A stretch of 12,039 nt of DNA from the NCBI GenBank assembly GCA_023132365.1, contig JAGLYJ010000035.1:1-12039 (forward strand), written 5' to 3'. Source of the stretch: Mycoplasmatota bacterium. GTDB lineage: Bacteria > Bacillota_I > Bacilli_A > Izemoplasmatales > Hujiaoplasmataceae. Of this stretch, positions 1 through 7,816 are shown piece after piece (the stretch's first letter is position 1; every line of letters starts with the position of its first letter). The translations under genes and the position numbers were made by a program. The notes below the pieces were generated by a model that did not search any database, was not told the DNA's origin, and worked only from the letters and a program-made list of their open reading frames with translations.

Positions 1-322
1 GAAAACTAATTTGTTCAGACAATAAATATGTTTCTATCATAGCTTGAAATTCAAGAATCATTTTCTTACTTACTCTTGCATAACCATAACCAGGAATATC
101 TACAAAATAGAACCCATCATTTATTAAGAAGAAATTAATTAAACGAGTTTTTCCAGGGGTTTGACTTACTCTTGCCATATTTTTGCGGTTGAGTAAAGCA
201 TTAATAAATGAAGATTTACCAACATTAGAACGTCCTGAAAATACAATCTGAGCTAGATTGTTATCAGGAAATTGAGATTTAGTTACTGCCGAACCGACAA
301 ACTCTACTTTTTTTAAAATCAT
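1..322 (-). CDS. yihA: Ribosome biogenesis GTP-binding protein YihA/YsxC (EngB), 5' part only
   Basis: This is the first 107 codons of a TrmE-Era-EngA-EngB family GTPase; the rest lies beyond the left edge. Family knowledge: YsxC/EngB is an essential cytoplasmic GTPase that helps assemble the large ribosomal subunit. Visible in the translation are the G1 P-loop GRSNVGKS (residues 30-37), the G2 segment TPGKT (55-59) followed by RLINFF, and the G3 motif DIPGYGYA (75-82), which together are diagnostic of this subfamily. The G4 and G5 motifs would lie off the window. The ATG at 322 is preceded by GAGGG five bases upstream, and no earlier in-frame start fits. It follows the ymfH-like peptidase gene by 40 bases and has its own extended -10 promoter in that gap. 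The open frame continues to base 1 without a stop. Confidence 0.95.
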   Translation of the reverse strand, partial: MILKKVEFVGSAVTKSQFPDNNLAQIVFSGRSNVGKSSFINALLNRKNMARVSQTPGKTRLINFFLINDGFYFVDIPGYGYARVSKKMILEFQAMIETYLLSEQISF

Positions 323-342
323 TATTACCCTCGCTTAAATAT

Positions 343-351
343 ATTATAACA
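343..351 (-). promoter_or_regulatory. Extended -10 promoter for yihA
   Basis: On the minus strand the 40-base gap before yihA contains TGTTATAAT, a perfect -10 hexamer with the extended TGn element. I see no convincing -35 hexamer, which is normal for extended -10 promoters. Transcription would start near 336, leaving a short leader of about 14 bases that contains the GAGGG ribosome binding site. Read-through from the peptidase genes is also possible, because no terminator is visible between them. Confidence 0.5.
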
Positions 352-362
352 CTTTTTATAAT

Positions 363-1640
363 TTATTTTAGACCTTTTAAATATCTTACAACAAAGATGT
401 TTTCTTTAACAAATATCTTCTTTATTGGCTCTAAATCTTCTAACTTTAATTCCATAACTTTCTTTAAATAATTCTCGATATCGATATTCTCAATAATACA
501 GCTGCTTATAAAATCGTGAATCCTAGGTAATGAATCAAATACCGTAATGAAATTACCCAATATCATTTTCTTGTCAATTTCAAATAGCACATCGTCTAAA
601 GGTAATGCATTTATATCTTTAATCATCTTTAAGATAGTATTGTAGTATTTTTCTTGTTTATCTGTTTGCATATATATATTGATATAACCATAATCTCTTT
701 CAATATTGGAATTGGTTGAGAAAGAAACATTCATTAAGTTTTGTTTTTTAAGAATGTCAAAGTTTTTAGAAGCTAACCCAAATATATTGCTTAGAATAGA
801 TCCGATTGAGATATGAAGATAATCTTTTGAATAAATATCAAATAATTCACTTGGTATTTTGATACCAATGCTTATCATATTAGCATTATTATTATCAATA
901 ACTTTTTTATGTGAATGAATTTTTCGAGGTAGATTATTTTTCACCCTAGTAATTTTTTTAAACTCCGACCAATGATGCATGTTATATGGATGGGCTTTTA
1001 AAAAACTTATAATCTCTAAAGGATCAACATTCCCACTAATAATCAAAGACATATTCTTTGGATGATAAAACGTATTGAATACTTCATCCAGCATAGATTT
1101 GTCTATAGACTTAATATCCTTAATAGTTCCCCCAACATCTTCAGTGATTGCTTCATCACTATACATCATTCTCTTTAACTTCTGATAAATTTTATGATGC
1201 AAACTATCCATTGACATGTTTAATTCATGCTCTATAATTTTCTTTTCTTTAACTATAGACTGTTCACCAGAATTAGAGCTTATAAAAGATCTCAATAAAT
1301 AATCTAAGAGGTAATCAAAATTATCAATACAATCAAAACGATAATTAGTAATACTCTTAGAGGTATATGCATTAATATTTGCCCCGTATTTTGAAAATTC
1401 TTCGGCAATGTTTCTTCCATCATTTGAAAATAACATATGCTCTAAGAAATGAGCAAAGCCAGATGGAATTACTTTGTCCTTCTCACCTATTTTATATTGA
1501 ACATCTATTCCACCAAATGCAACTTGTAAAGTAACAATCGTTTTTTTAAAGTTTGGAGTTGGATGAATCGCTACTTTTAGACCTGAACTCAAAGTTTCTA
1601 AATAAATATACTCATCAGATAAAGCATTAATTTTATGCAT
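363..1640 (-). CDS. M16-family zinc peptidase, YmfH-like catalytic subunit
   Basis: This 425-residue protein is an M16 (insulinase/pitrilysin) family peptidase resembling Bacillus YmfH. The inverted zinc motif HFLEH is at residues 64-68, and the downstream glutamate that completes the zinc site is probably E139 in the segment EHELNMSMD. The length is typical of half-size M16 proteins with two related domains. I see no signal peptide or membrane segment, so it should be cytoplasmic. The second half has ILKKQNL where M16 partners normally carry the substrate-anchoring Arg/Tyr pair, so it probably depends on the neighbouring subunit. It begins 8 bases inside the upstream ymfF-like gene. The ATG at 1640 has AGAGGTG just upstream, and the overlap suggests translational coupling. 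The substrate is unknown; family members process peptides or signals. Confidence 0.9.
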   Translation of the reverse strand: MHKINALSDEYIYLETLSSGLKVAIHPTPNFKKTIVTLQVAFGGIDVQYKIGEKDKVIPSGFAHFLEHMLFSNDGRNIAEEFSKYGANINAYTSKSITNYRFDCIDNFDYLLDYLLRSFISSNSGEQSIVKEKKIIEHELNMSMDSLHHKIYQKLKRMMYSDEAITEDVGGTIKDIKSIDKSMLDEVFNTFYHPKNMSLIISGNVDPLEIISFLKAHPYNMHHWSEFKKITRVKNNLPRKIHSHKKVIDNNNANMISIGIKIPSELFDIYSKDYLHISIGSILSNIFGLASKNFDILKKQNLMNVSFSTNSNIERDYGYINIYMQTDKQEKYYNTILKMIKDINALPLDDVLFEIDKKMILGNFITVFDSLPRIHDFISSCIIENIDIENYLKKVMELKLEDLEPIKKIFVKENIFVVRYLKGLK

Positions 1641-2922
1641 CTAAATCACCTCTTTTTGTATAGAGATAAACTGTATCAAGAACAAGTGAATTAGCTGCTT
1701 TGACTACATCTTCTTGTGTGATACTCCTGTACAAACTAATGCGATGTTGCAAGTCATATTTTTCACCAGTTAAATGATAGGATTTGATATGTTGCAATAA
1801 ATAACGGCTTTGTGAATCCACTAAACTTTCTAAAGAATTCATACAGTTTTCTTTTGCTTGTTTAAATAAATCATCTGAAAACTCACCAGCTTTTATTTCA
1901 TCTAAAATTTCAGTTACCTTTTGAATAACAATATCTTCATTAGCTTTAGAAGTGCTAAGGGATACAGTTACTAAATTTTCTTCTGGTTGATAATTTGAAT
2001 CAACATAGTATGATAGATTGTGTTTTTCCCTAATTTCTATAAATAGTTTTGATTGATCAAATCCGCCAAAAATATTATTCATAATAGAAAGCGCAGCATG
2101 ATCTCTAGTAAAATACTTAATATTAGTAGTGTAGCCAATAAATATTCTTGATTGACTTACATTATCATATTCTTTCTTTATCTTCGGCTTCGCATCTTTA
2201 TTATACGAGAAATTTCTATCTATACTTTTCACTTGATGATTAACTATTCTTGGGCTTAATGTTTCTTTAATAATTTCATCAAACTTGTTTTCATCAATAT
2301 CTCCAGTAACAAAAATAGATACTGAATCCTTATTAAACATGTCATTGTATGCATTTGTAAAAGTATCTAATGTAACATCAGATAACCTATCATTTTCAGG
2401 GAAATTAAACTGAAGATCTAATTTATCCTTATAAAATAATTTTGTGAAATTATAGTATGCATACATATCTTTAACAGATTTCAATAACTCATGAAGCTCT
2501 TTTGCTTCTTTTACATTATCATTCAAAACTTTTTTAGTAAATTTACCTTTTCTTAAGCTTGGATTAGTAATTATTTCATTTAAGAATATAAATGCTTTTT
2601 TAGATAAATCTGGTTCTTGTTCCAAATATAATTCATTTGGATAAGTAATCACAAAGTGATTTACAATATTATTACCTATTGAGGTTGCGCTACCAAAAGC
2701 ATCAAGCCCATAAAGAGATGATTGATATCTATATTTTAAAACATTGCTTGGATATTTTTTCATATTATCAACTAGAGCATTACTTAAAAAGTAATACTCA
2801 TTTATTAAATCTATTCCTTGCTCATGGGTAAACACCATTGAACATGTAATAGTTTTAAATTTCTTAGATTTAATATAATAGACATCAATTCCATTGATGG
2901 TTCTTTTAATTGGCTCTTTCAT
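1633..2922 (-). CDS. M16-family peptidase homologue, YmfF-like non-catalytic subunit
   Basis: This 429-residue M16-fold protein lacks the zinc motif: where HXXEH should be, the sequence reads KYRYQSSLYG (about residues 63-72). It does retain the other half of an M16 active site, IREKHNLSYYV, with R298 and Y305 spaced seven apart like the Arg/Tyr pair that holds substrate in this family. The order non-catalytic then catalytic is the same as ymfF-ymfH in Bacillus subtilis (known organisation), and the two probably form a heterodimer. The ATG at 2922 is preceded by GAGG. The gene starts 36 bases after deoD, with a hairpin and T-run between them and no clear promoter. No signal peptide is seen, so it should be cytoplasmic. 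Confidence 0.88.
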   Translation of the reverse strand: MKEPIKRTINGIDVYYIKSKKFKTITCSMVFTHEQGIDLINEYYFLSNALVDNMKKYPSNVLKYRYQSSLYGLDAFGSATSIGNNIVNHFVITYPNELYLEQEPDLSKKAFIFLNEIITNPSLRKGKFTKKVLNDNVKEAKELHELLKSVKDMYAYYNFTKLFYKDKLDLQFNFPENDRLSDVTLDTFTNAYNDMFNKDSVSIFVTGDIDENKFDEIIKETLSPRIVNHQVKSIDRNFSYNKDAKPKIKKEYDNVSQSRIFIGYTTNIKYFTRDHAALSIMNNIFGGFDQSKLFIEIREKHNLSYYVDSNYQPEENLVTVSLSTSKANEDIVIQKVTEILDEIKAGEFSDDLFKQAKENCMNSLESLVDSQSRYLLQHIKSYHLTGEKYDLQHRISLYRSITQEDVVKAANSLVLDTVYLYTKRGDLDA

Positions 2923-2935
2923 ATGTACCTCACGT

Positions 2936-2960
2936 AAAAAAAGGGAATATATTCCCTTTT
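2936..2960 (-). terminator. Intrinsic terminator after deoD
   Basis: Immediately after the deoD stop codon, the minus strand forms a hairpin with stem AAAAGGGAA / TTCCCTTTT around a TATA loop, followed by a run of seven T. The stem is AT-rich with only three GC pairs, so termination may be partial. It separates deoD from the ymfF-like gene, which starts 14 bases after the T-run. Confidence 0.7.
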
Positions 2961-3669
2961 ATTCTGCTAATTCTAATGCTATTTTCATCATGTTTGTAAA
3001 AGCGGATTGTCTCTCTTCTGCACTTGTTACTTGTTTTGTTACAAGTGAATCAGATACAGTTAACAAGCAAGCAGCTTGTTTACCTAACACCTTCGCATTA
3101 TTAAATAAAGCAAATGATTCCATTTCTACTCCAAGACATTTATAATCTTCATATAATGCCTTAAAATCTGGGTTTTCTCGATAGAACACATCTGATGAAT
3201 GGATTCTTCCAATGTGTAGTGGGATTTTCAAATCTTCTGCGATTTTTTCTAACAAATTATCAAGTTCCATAGACGATTCCAATATATGACTGTTTTCACC
3301 GCTTTGAACTTGTGCATATGTAGATTCTGAATATGCTTCTTTAACTAAAACCGTATCATATAGTTTTAATTCTGGAGAATATGCACCACATGAACCAATT
3401 CTAATAATTCTTTCAACATCGAAGAATTTATATAGTTCATATGAATATATTCCGATTGAAGGCATACCCATACCACTCCCCATTACAGAGATTTTTTTGC
3501 CTTTATAATATCCTGTATAACCAAACATATTTCTAACTTCATTAAATTTAACTACATCAGTTAAAAATGTATCAGCTATATATTTAGCTCTTAACGGATC
3601 TCCAGGCATAAGTACTGTCTTAGCTATTAAATTATCTTTTACTGGACTTATGTGTGGTGTTTTTATCAT
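2959..3669 (-). CDS. deoD: Purine nucleoside phosphorylase, DeoD type
   Basis: This 236-residue protein is a trimer-of-dimers (hexameric) type purine nucleoside phosphorylase, which splits purine (deoxy)nucleosides with phosphate into free base and (deoxy)ribose-1-phosphate. The conserved residues line up with E. coli DeoD: H6, the phosphate-binding GDPLR (23-27), R46, RIGSCGA (90-96, with R90 and S93), the ribose-binding VEMES (181-185), and the catalytic SD at 206-207 with R220. Length matches the family. The ATG at 3669 has AAAGGAG six bases upstream, which fixes the start even though it lies 38 bases inside the preceding membrane-protein gene. With deoC it forms a nucleoside-salvage operon: the deoxyribose-1-phosphate it releases can feed DeoC after isomerisation. 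No phosphopentomutase gene is visible in the window. Confidence 0.97.
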   Translation of the reverse strand: MIKTPHISPVKDNLIAKTVLMPGDPLRAKYIADTFLTDVVKFNEVRNMFGYTGYYKGKKISVMGSGMGMPSIGIYSYELYKFFDVERIIRIGSCGAYSPELKLYDTVLVKEAYSESTYAQVQSGENSHILESSMELDNLLEKIAEDLKIPLHIGRIHSSDVFYRENPDFKALYEDYKCLGVEMESFALFNNAKVLGKQAACLLTVSDSLVTKQVTSAEERQSAFTNMMKIALELAE

Positions 3670-4243
3670 ATTTTTCTCCTTTGTTTTTTTCGATTAAATC
3701 AATTACTTCTTTAATATTAATTACAGAAAAACTATAATCTTCATACATCAAATTAGCTTCATAAGTTATATATTTTTGATTTTTACTTTCTACAGAATCA
3801 CCTATTAGCAACTCTCTACCAAGTTTAATTGTAACACTTTCTAAAATGTCTTTCTTTAACCTAAGTTGTTTATATGCTTCCATATATATATTGTCGTTAA
3901 TAAAAAACAGAGTAGCATTTTTTAATACTAATCTCATACCTAATTTTCTAAAAACCGGAATATACAGTGTTATATTAGGATTTTTATTGATTAAATAATT
4001 ATGTTGTTTCTCTATTTGTCTATCAGTTCTTTGGTAGTTAAGATATTCTTTAAATACAGTCCATCCCAACGCAATAGCAGCGGAAATTAAAATAACAAAT
4101 ATTGTTATTTCAATATTAAATAGGTAGGCTGTAGCTACAATAAGAATGCCAGTAAACAAGGTATATATAATGATATATACGAACGAAAATTTATATAATA
4201 AGTATTTAGTATATTGTAATACTCTATCTTGTAGGTCACTCAT
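3632..4243 (-). CDS. Unrecognised two-helix membrane protein in the deo operon
   Basis: I do not recognise this protein of 203 residues. Two hydrophobic helices lie near the N-terminus (about residues 19-42 and 44-65), followed by a charged cytoplasmic-looking part of about 135 residues with alternating beta-like segments (ATLFFINDNIYMEAY, then DILESVTIKLGRELLIG). That layout resembles bacterial membrane proteins with a PH-like domain, but this is a weak structural guess. The ATG at 4243 overlaps the deoC TGA stop by one base, suggesting coupled translation; a TTG at 4246 would add one residue. The 3' end overlaps deoD by 38 bases, and deoD's ribosome binding site lies inside this gene. Its position between deoC and deoD implies co-expression with nucleoside salvage, but says nothing firm about function. 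Confidence 0.8.
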   Translation of the reverse strand: MSDLQDRVLQYTKYLLYKFSFVYIIIYTLFTGILIVATAYLFNIEITIFVILISAAIALGWTVFKEYLNYQRTDRQIEKQHNYLINKNPNITLYIPVFRKLGMRLVLKNATLFFINDNIYMEAYKQLRLKKDILESVTIKLGRELLIGDSVESKNQKYITYEANLMYEDYSFSVINIKEVIDLIEKNKGEKYDKNTTHKSSKR

Positions 4244-4917
4244 CAATATTCATTACCTTCATCTTCTTTACCTTGCATCAATTTGACACCACCACTAGTA
4301 CCAATTCTAGTAGCACCACTTTTTAGCATATTATCTAAATCATCAAGATTTCTAACTCCACCAGCTGCTTTTACTTCTTTATTCCCAACGTTATCTTTCA
4401 TAAGTTTAACTGCTTCTTTAGTTGCTCCACCAGTACCAAAACCGGTTGAGGTTTTAATAAATGTAGCGTCTGTCTTTGCTATTATTTCTGATACCTTAAT
4501 AATTTCTTCATTAGTTAAATAACAGATTTCAACAATAACTTTAACCGATTTATTTAGAGCTGCTTTACATACTTGATTTATTTCATCTTCGATGTAATTA
4601 TAATCACCATCTTTAAATCTACCTATATTCATAACCATATCAATTTCATCTGCACCATTAGCAATAGCGTTTAAAGTTTCAAATACCTTTGTTTCTATAG
4701 TATTAGCTCCTAAAGGAAATCCAATTACCGTACAAACTAATACATCTGAGTCTTTTAATGCTTCATTACAATATTTTACACGTGTAGGTTTAACACACAC
4801 AGATTTAAAATTATGAGTTTTAGCTTCATCTATAAGTTTATCCATATCAGCTTTTGTTGCGTAAGCTTTAAGATAGGTATGATCAATTAATTTATTTATT
4901 TTCATTTTTTCCTTCAT
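4243..4917 (-). CDS. deoC: Deoxyribose-phosphate aldolase
   Basis: This 224-residue class I aldolase converts 2-deoxyribose-5-phosphate into glyceraldehyde-3-phosphate and acetaldehyde, the last step of deoxynucleoside breakdown, in the cytoplasm. The catalytic set is complete: D93 in EIDMVMNIG, the Schiff-base lysine K155 in FIKTSTGFGTGGAT, and K183 in KAAGGVRN. The substrate phosphate-binding end GTSGGVKLM (206-214) is present. The ATG at 4917 follows AGGAGG by five bases; an ATG four codons later, with its own GAAGG, is a possible alternative. It is the first gene of the deo operon, driven by the promoter at 4960-4988. It stops with tandem in-frame TGA TGA, good evidence that TGA is a stop in this organism. 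Confidence 0.97.
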   Translation of the reverse strand: MKEKMKINKLIDHTYLKAYATKADMDKLIDEAKTHNFKSVCVKPTRVKYCNEALKDSDVLVCTVIGFPLGANTIETKVFETLNAIANGADEIDMVMNIGRFKDGDYNYIEDEINQVCKAALNKSVKVIVEICYLTNEEIIKVSEIIAKTDATFIKTSTGFGTGGATKEAVKLMKDNVGNKEVKAAGGVRNLDDLDNMLKSGATRIGTSGGVKLMQGKEDEGNEY

Positions 4918-4959
4918 ATTTTCCTCCTATGTTTCATTTTCTTAATTTATTGCATATAA

Positions 4960-4988
4960 ATTATACCTTTTTTTATCCCATTTTGCAA
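4960..4988 (-). promoter_or_regulatory. Sigma-A-type promoter of the deoC operon
   Basis: The minus strand reads TTGCAA (4983-4988), a 17-base spacer, then the consensus -10 TATAAT (4960-4965). Transcription should start near 4953, about 36 bases before the deoC ATG. The ileS promoter has the same hexamers and the same spacer length. I see no clear operator palindrome or catabolite-control site around it. Confidence 0.8.
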
Positions 4989-5002
4989 ATAATAAAGCTG
5001 TA

Positions 5003-5032
5003 ATAAAAGCCGATATCAAATGCAATATCGGC
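5003..5032 (-). terminator. Intrinsic terminator of ileS
   Basis: Eight bases past the ileS stop, the minus strand has a perfect eight-pair stem GCCGATAT / ATATCGGC around an eight-base loop, followed by TTTTATT. It cleanly separates ileS from the deoC promoter, which begins about 15 bases further on. Confidence 0.9.
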
Positions 5033-5040
5033 CCTAAAAA

Positions 5041-7770
5041 TTATTCTAAAACTTTCTCGCAACGAGGACATACTCCATCTTCATTAACTACTGGGACTAC
5101 TTGCCAACATCTATCACAAGTAATTCCCTCAGCTTTATAGACATCAATTGATACATCGTTGCCTTTATAAGCTCCAAATCCATCCTTTTTGATTTCAAGT
5201 TCTGAAACGATAAATACTTGAGCTAAGTTCACTCCAAGCTTTCCAAGCAAATCAAGAATTCTAGGTTTTGGATATAATACAAGTTTAGCATTTAAACTTT
5301 TACCTATAATCTTTTCATTTCTTGCATTTTCTAAAGCTTTTAAAACATCTTCTCTTAAATCCATAAATTCATCAAATATAGATTCTATTTTTGTATCTAA
5401 ATCTAACACTTCAGGCATATCAAGTAAATATGCATCTAACACTTCAGTGTTTGGAATATGTGAATAACTTTCACTTGTAGTATGTGGAATGAGTGGTGTC
5501 ATTAGTTTTAATAAATTATCTAAAATTCTGTAAATTACAGTTTGAATTTGTCTTCTATCTAAAGAATCCGCCTTTTCAATATATAAAACATCTTTAGCAG
5601 GATCTAAATAGAATGATGAAACAAATGTAACAAAATTAGTAACTTTACGATAAACCACATCAAATCTGAAGTCATCATACGCAGCTCTTACTTCTTTAAC
5701 TAGATTATTTGTTTTAATCATCATATATTTATCTAAATTACCTAGTTTTTCATATGGAACTTTATCCTTTTTATCATCATAATCATAGATATTTCCTAGG
5801 AAAAACTTGATTGTATTTCTAATCTTACGATAAGATTCTGAAACTTGCTTGATAAGATTATCACTCAATCTAACATCAGCTTGATAATCAACTGAAGCAA
5901 CCCATAATCTTAAGATATCTGCGCCTAATGTATTAGTTACTCTATTAGGATCTACAACATTCCCCATAGACTTAGACATTTTTTTACCTTCACCATCAAG
6001 TACAAAACCATGAGATACAATAGTTTTATAAGGACTTATACCCTTTGTAGCAACACCTGTAATAAGGCTTGAATTAAACCAACCTCGGTATTGATCACTA
6101 CCCTCTAAGTATAAGTCAGCTGGATAAGGTTGTCCTAGTTCTAACATAGCTCCGTGATGACTTGATCCTGAATCAAACCATACATCCATGATATCTGTTT
6201 CTTTTCTGAAGATTCCATTAGGTGAATCTGGATGTGTATATCCTTCAGGCAGTAATTCTTCAGCCGTCAATTTGAACCAAATATTTGATCCCTCTTTAGC
6301 AAATAAGTTAGCAATATGCTCAATTACAACTGGATCTAAAATAGCTGTATCATTTTCAGTATAAAATGCAGGAATTGGCACACCCCAAACTCTTTGTCTT
6401 GAAATACACCAAGAGCCTCTGTCTTTAATCATATTTGATAATCTAAGATCACCCCAAGAAGGGTACCATTTAACAGTTTGAATTGCTTTTAAAATATCTT
6501 CTTTAATATCTTCTATACTAGCAAACCATTGACTTGTAGCTCTAAATATAACTGGTTTTTTAGTACGCCAATCATGAGGATAAGAATGGACGATATCAAA
6601 TCTTCCAAGTAATACTCCTAATTCATCTAAAGCATTGATTACTTCTGGGTTACATTTATCTACATATAGCCCTTCAAATCTACTACCTGCTTCAGCCGTC
6701 ATTATTCCTCTTCCATCAACAGGACAGAAAACATCTAACCCATATTTATTTCCTACTATAAAATCATCTTCACCATGTCCTGGTGCTGTATGAACTAAAC
6801 CAGTACCGTCTTCAGTAGTAACGTGATCACCGATTATAATTGGAGATACTCTTTCATATAATGGGTGTTTGTATTGCATATTTTCTAATTCCCACCCAAA
6901 AATATTTTGAATTACTTTTGGATTTTTCCAATTAAGCTTTTCAGTTAGAGTTTCTATTAAATTCCTACCAACTAAAAAATTCTTTTTATTAACTTCTATA
7001 AGCGTATACTCAATTTCACTACCAACAGTAATCGCAAGATTCGCAGGAATTGTCCAAGGTGTAGTTGTCCAAATTAAGAAATGTGTGTTCTTTGGTAGCT
7101 TACCTAAAGTGTTAACTGCAGGCATTGCTACGTAGATAGATGGTGAAGTAATATCATGATATTCGATTTCTGCTTCAGCCAAAGCAGTTTCACTTGATGG
7201 TGACCAATAAACAGGTTTTAATCCTTTATAGATTAATCCTTTTTCTACCATCTTTGAAAATACTCTTACTTGAGCTGCTTCAAATGACTTATTTAAAGTA
7301 ATATATGGTTTACTCCATTCACCTAGAATACCAAGTCTTTTAAATTGTTGTTTTTGGATTTGAACTTGTTCAAGAGCATATTTCTTACATAACTCTCTAA
7401 AATCAGCCGTAGACATTTCTTTACGATTGACTTTTTTCTTCTTAGTAAGTTCATTCTCAATTGGCAATCCATGTGTATCCCATCCAGGAATATATGGAGT
7501 TCTAAATCCAGACATGTTTTTATATCTAACAACAAAATCTTTTAATATTTTATTCAATGCATGACCAGCATGAATAGCACCATTAGCATATGGTGGTCCA
7601 TCATGTAAAATATATAATGGTCTTCCTTCATTCTTATTCAAAACAAGATTGTAAAGATCCATTTCCTTCCATTGTTTTTGTATGATTGGTTCTTTTTGCC
7701 CTAAATTCCCTCTCATTGGAAATCCAGTTTTTGGCATGCATAAGGTATCTTTGTAGTTTTTCTTATCCAT
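5041..7770 (-). CDS. ileS: Isoleucyl-tRNA synthetase
   Basis: This 909-residue class I aminoacyl-tRNA synthetase charges tRNA-Ile in the cytoplasm. The catalytic signature HIGH appears as HAGH at 67-70 (in PPYANGAIHAGH), with GWDTHGLPIE soon after and KMSKS at 597-601. The inserted CP1 editing domain, which removes mischarged valine, is marked by TTPWTIPAN and by HTAPGHGEDDF. The C-terminus carries a four-cysteine zinc site (C885, C888, C901, C904), typical of the full-length bacterial form. Length matches Firmicute enzymes. The ATG at 7770 has an ideal AAGGAGG six bases upstream. Expression is controlled by the T-box leader just upstream and ends at its own terminator. The Trp codons examined are TGG. 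Confidence 0.99.
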   Translation of the reverse strand: MDKKNYKDTLCMPKTGFPMRGNLGQKEPIIQKQWKEMDLYNLVLNKNEGRPLYILHDGPPYANGAIHAGHALNKILKDFVVRYKNMSGFRTPYIPGWDTHGLPIENELTKKKKVNRKEMSTADFRELCKKYALEQVQIQKQQFKRLGILGEWSKPYITLNKSFEAAQVRVFSKMVEKGLIYKGLKPVYWSPSSETALAEAEIEYHDITSPSIYVAMPAVNTLGKLPKNTHFLIWTTTPWTIPANLAITVGSEIEYTLIEVNKKNFLVGRNLIETLTEKLNWKNPKVIQNIFGWELENMQYKHPLYERVSPIIIGDHVTTEDGTGLVHTAPGHGEDDFIVGNKYGLDVFCPVDGRGIMTAEAGSRFEGLYVDKCNPEVINALDELGVLLGRFDIVHSYPHDWRTKKPVIFRATSQWFASIEDIKEDILKAIQTVKWYPSWGDLRLSNMIKDRGSWCISRQRVWGVPIPAFYTENDTAILDPVVIEHIANLFAKEGSNIWFKLTAEELLPEGYTHPDSPNGIFRKETDIMDVWFDSGSSHHGAMLELGQPYPADLYLEGSDQYRGWFNSSLITGVATKGISPYKTIVSHGFVLDGEGKKMSKSMGNVVDPNRVTNTLGADILRLWVASVDYQADVRLSDNLIKQVSESYRKIRNTIKFFLGNIYDYDDKKDKVPYEKLGNLDKYMMIKTNNLVKEVRAAYDDFRFDVVYRKVTNFVTFVSSFYLDPAKDVLYIEKADSLDRRQIQTVIYRILDNLLKLMTPLIPHTTSESYSHIPNTEVLDAYLLDMPEVLDLDTKIESIFDEFMDLREDVLKALENARNEKIIGKSLNAKLVLYPKPRILDLLGKLGVNLAQVFIVSELEIKKDGFGAYKGNDVSIDVYKAEGITCDRCWQVVPVVNEDGVCPRCEKVLE

Positions 7771-7783
7771 TTTGTTCCTCCTT

Positions 7784-7816
7784 AAAAAATAAAAAAATCG
7801 GCCTAAAAAAGGACGA
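7784..7816 (-). terminator. T-box attenuator hairpin before ileS
   Basis: On the minus strand AATCGTCCT and AGGCCGATT pair with one mismatch around a short T-rich loop, followed by seven T, an A and six more T. The left arm (TCGTCCTTT) is also needed to pair with AAAGG and GCGA in the T-box antiterminator, so the two folds exclude each other. This is the off switch when tRNA-Ile is charged. Confidence 0.85.

Noticed and set aside
2939..2960. GGGAATATATTCCC palindrome as a repressor operator
   Set aside because: The immediate T-run and its place right after the deoD stop fit an intrinsic terminator better; no promoter is overlapped.
2894..3145. 83-codon plus-strand frame over the deoD/ymfF junction
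   Set aside because: It lies antisense to the conserved deoD end and the terminator, with no ribosome binding site or recognisable domain; it is a shadow of the real genes.
4283..4522. 79-codon plus-strand frame inside deoC
   Set aside because: It is antisense to the catalytic part of deoC and rich in Pro/Val/Ser from complementing conserved codons; no independent support.
7323..7535. 70-codon minus-strand frame inside ileS
   Set aside because: It is an out-of-frame shadow inside the strongly conserved GWDTHGLPIE region of ileS with no ribosome binding site of its own worth noting.
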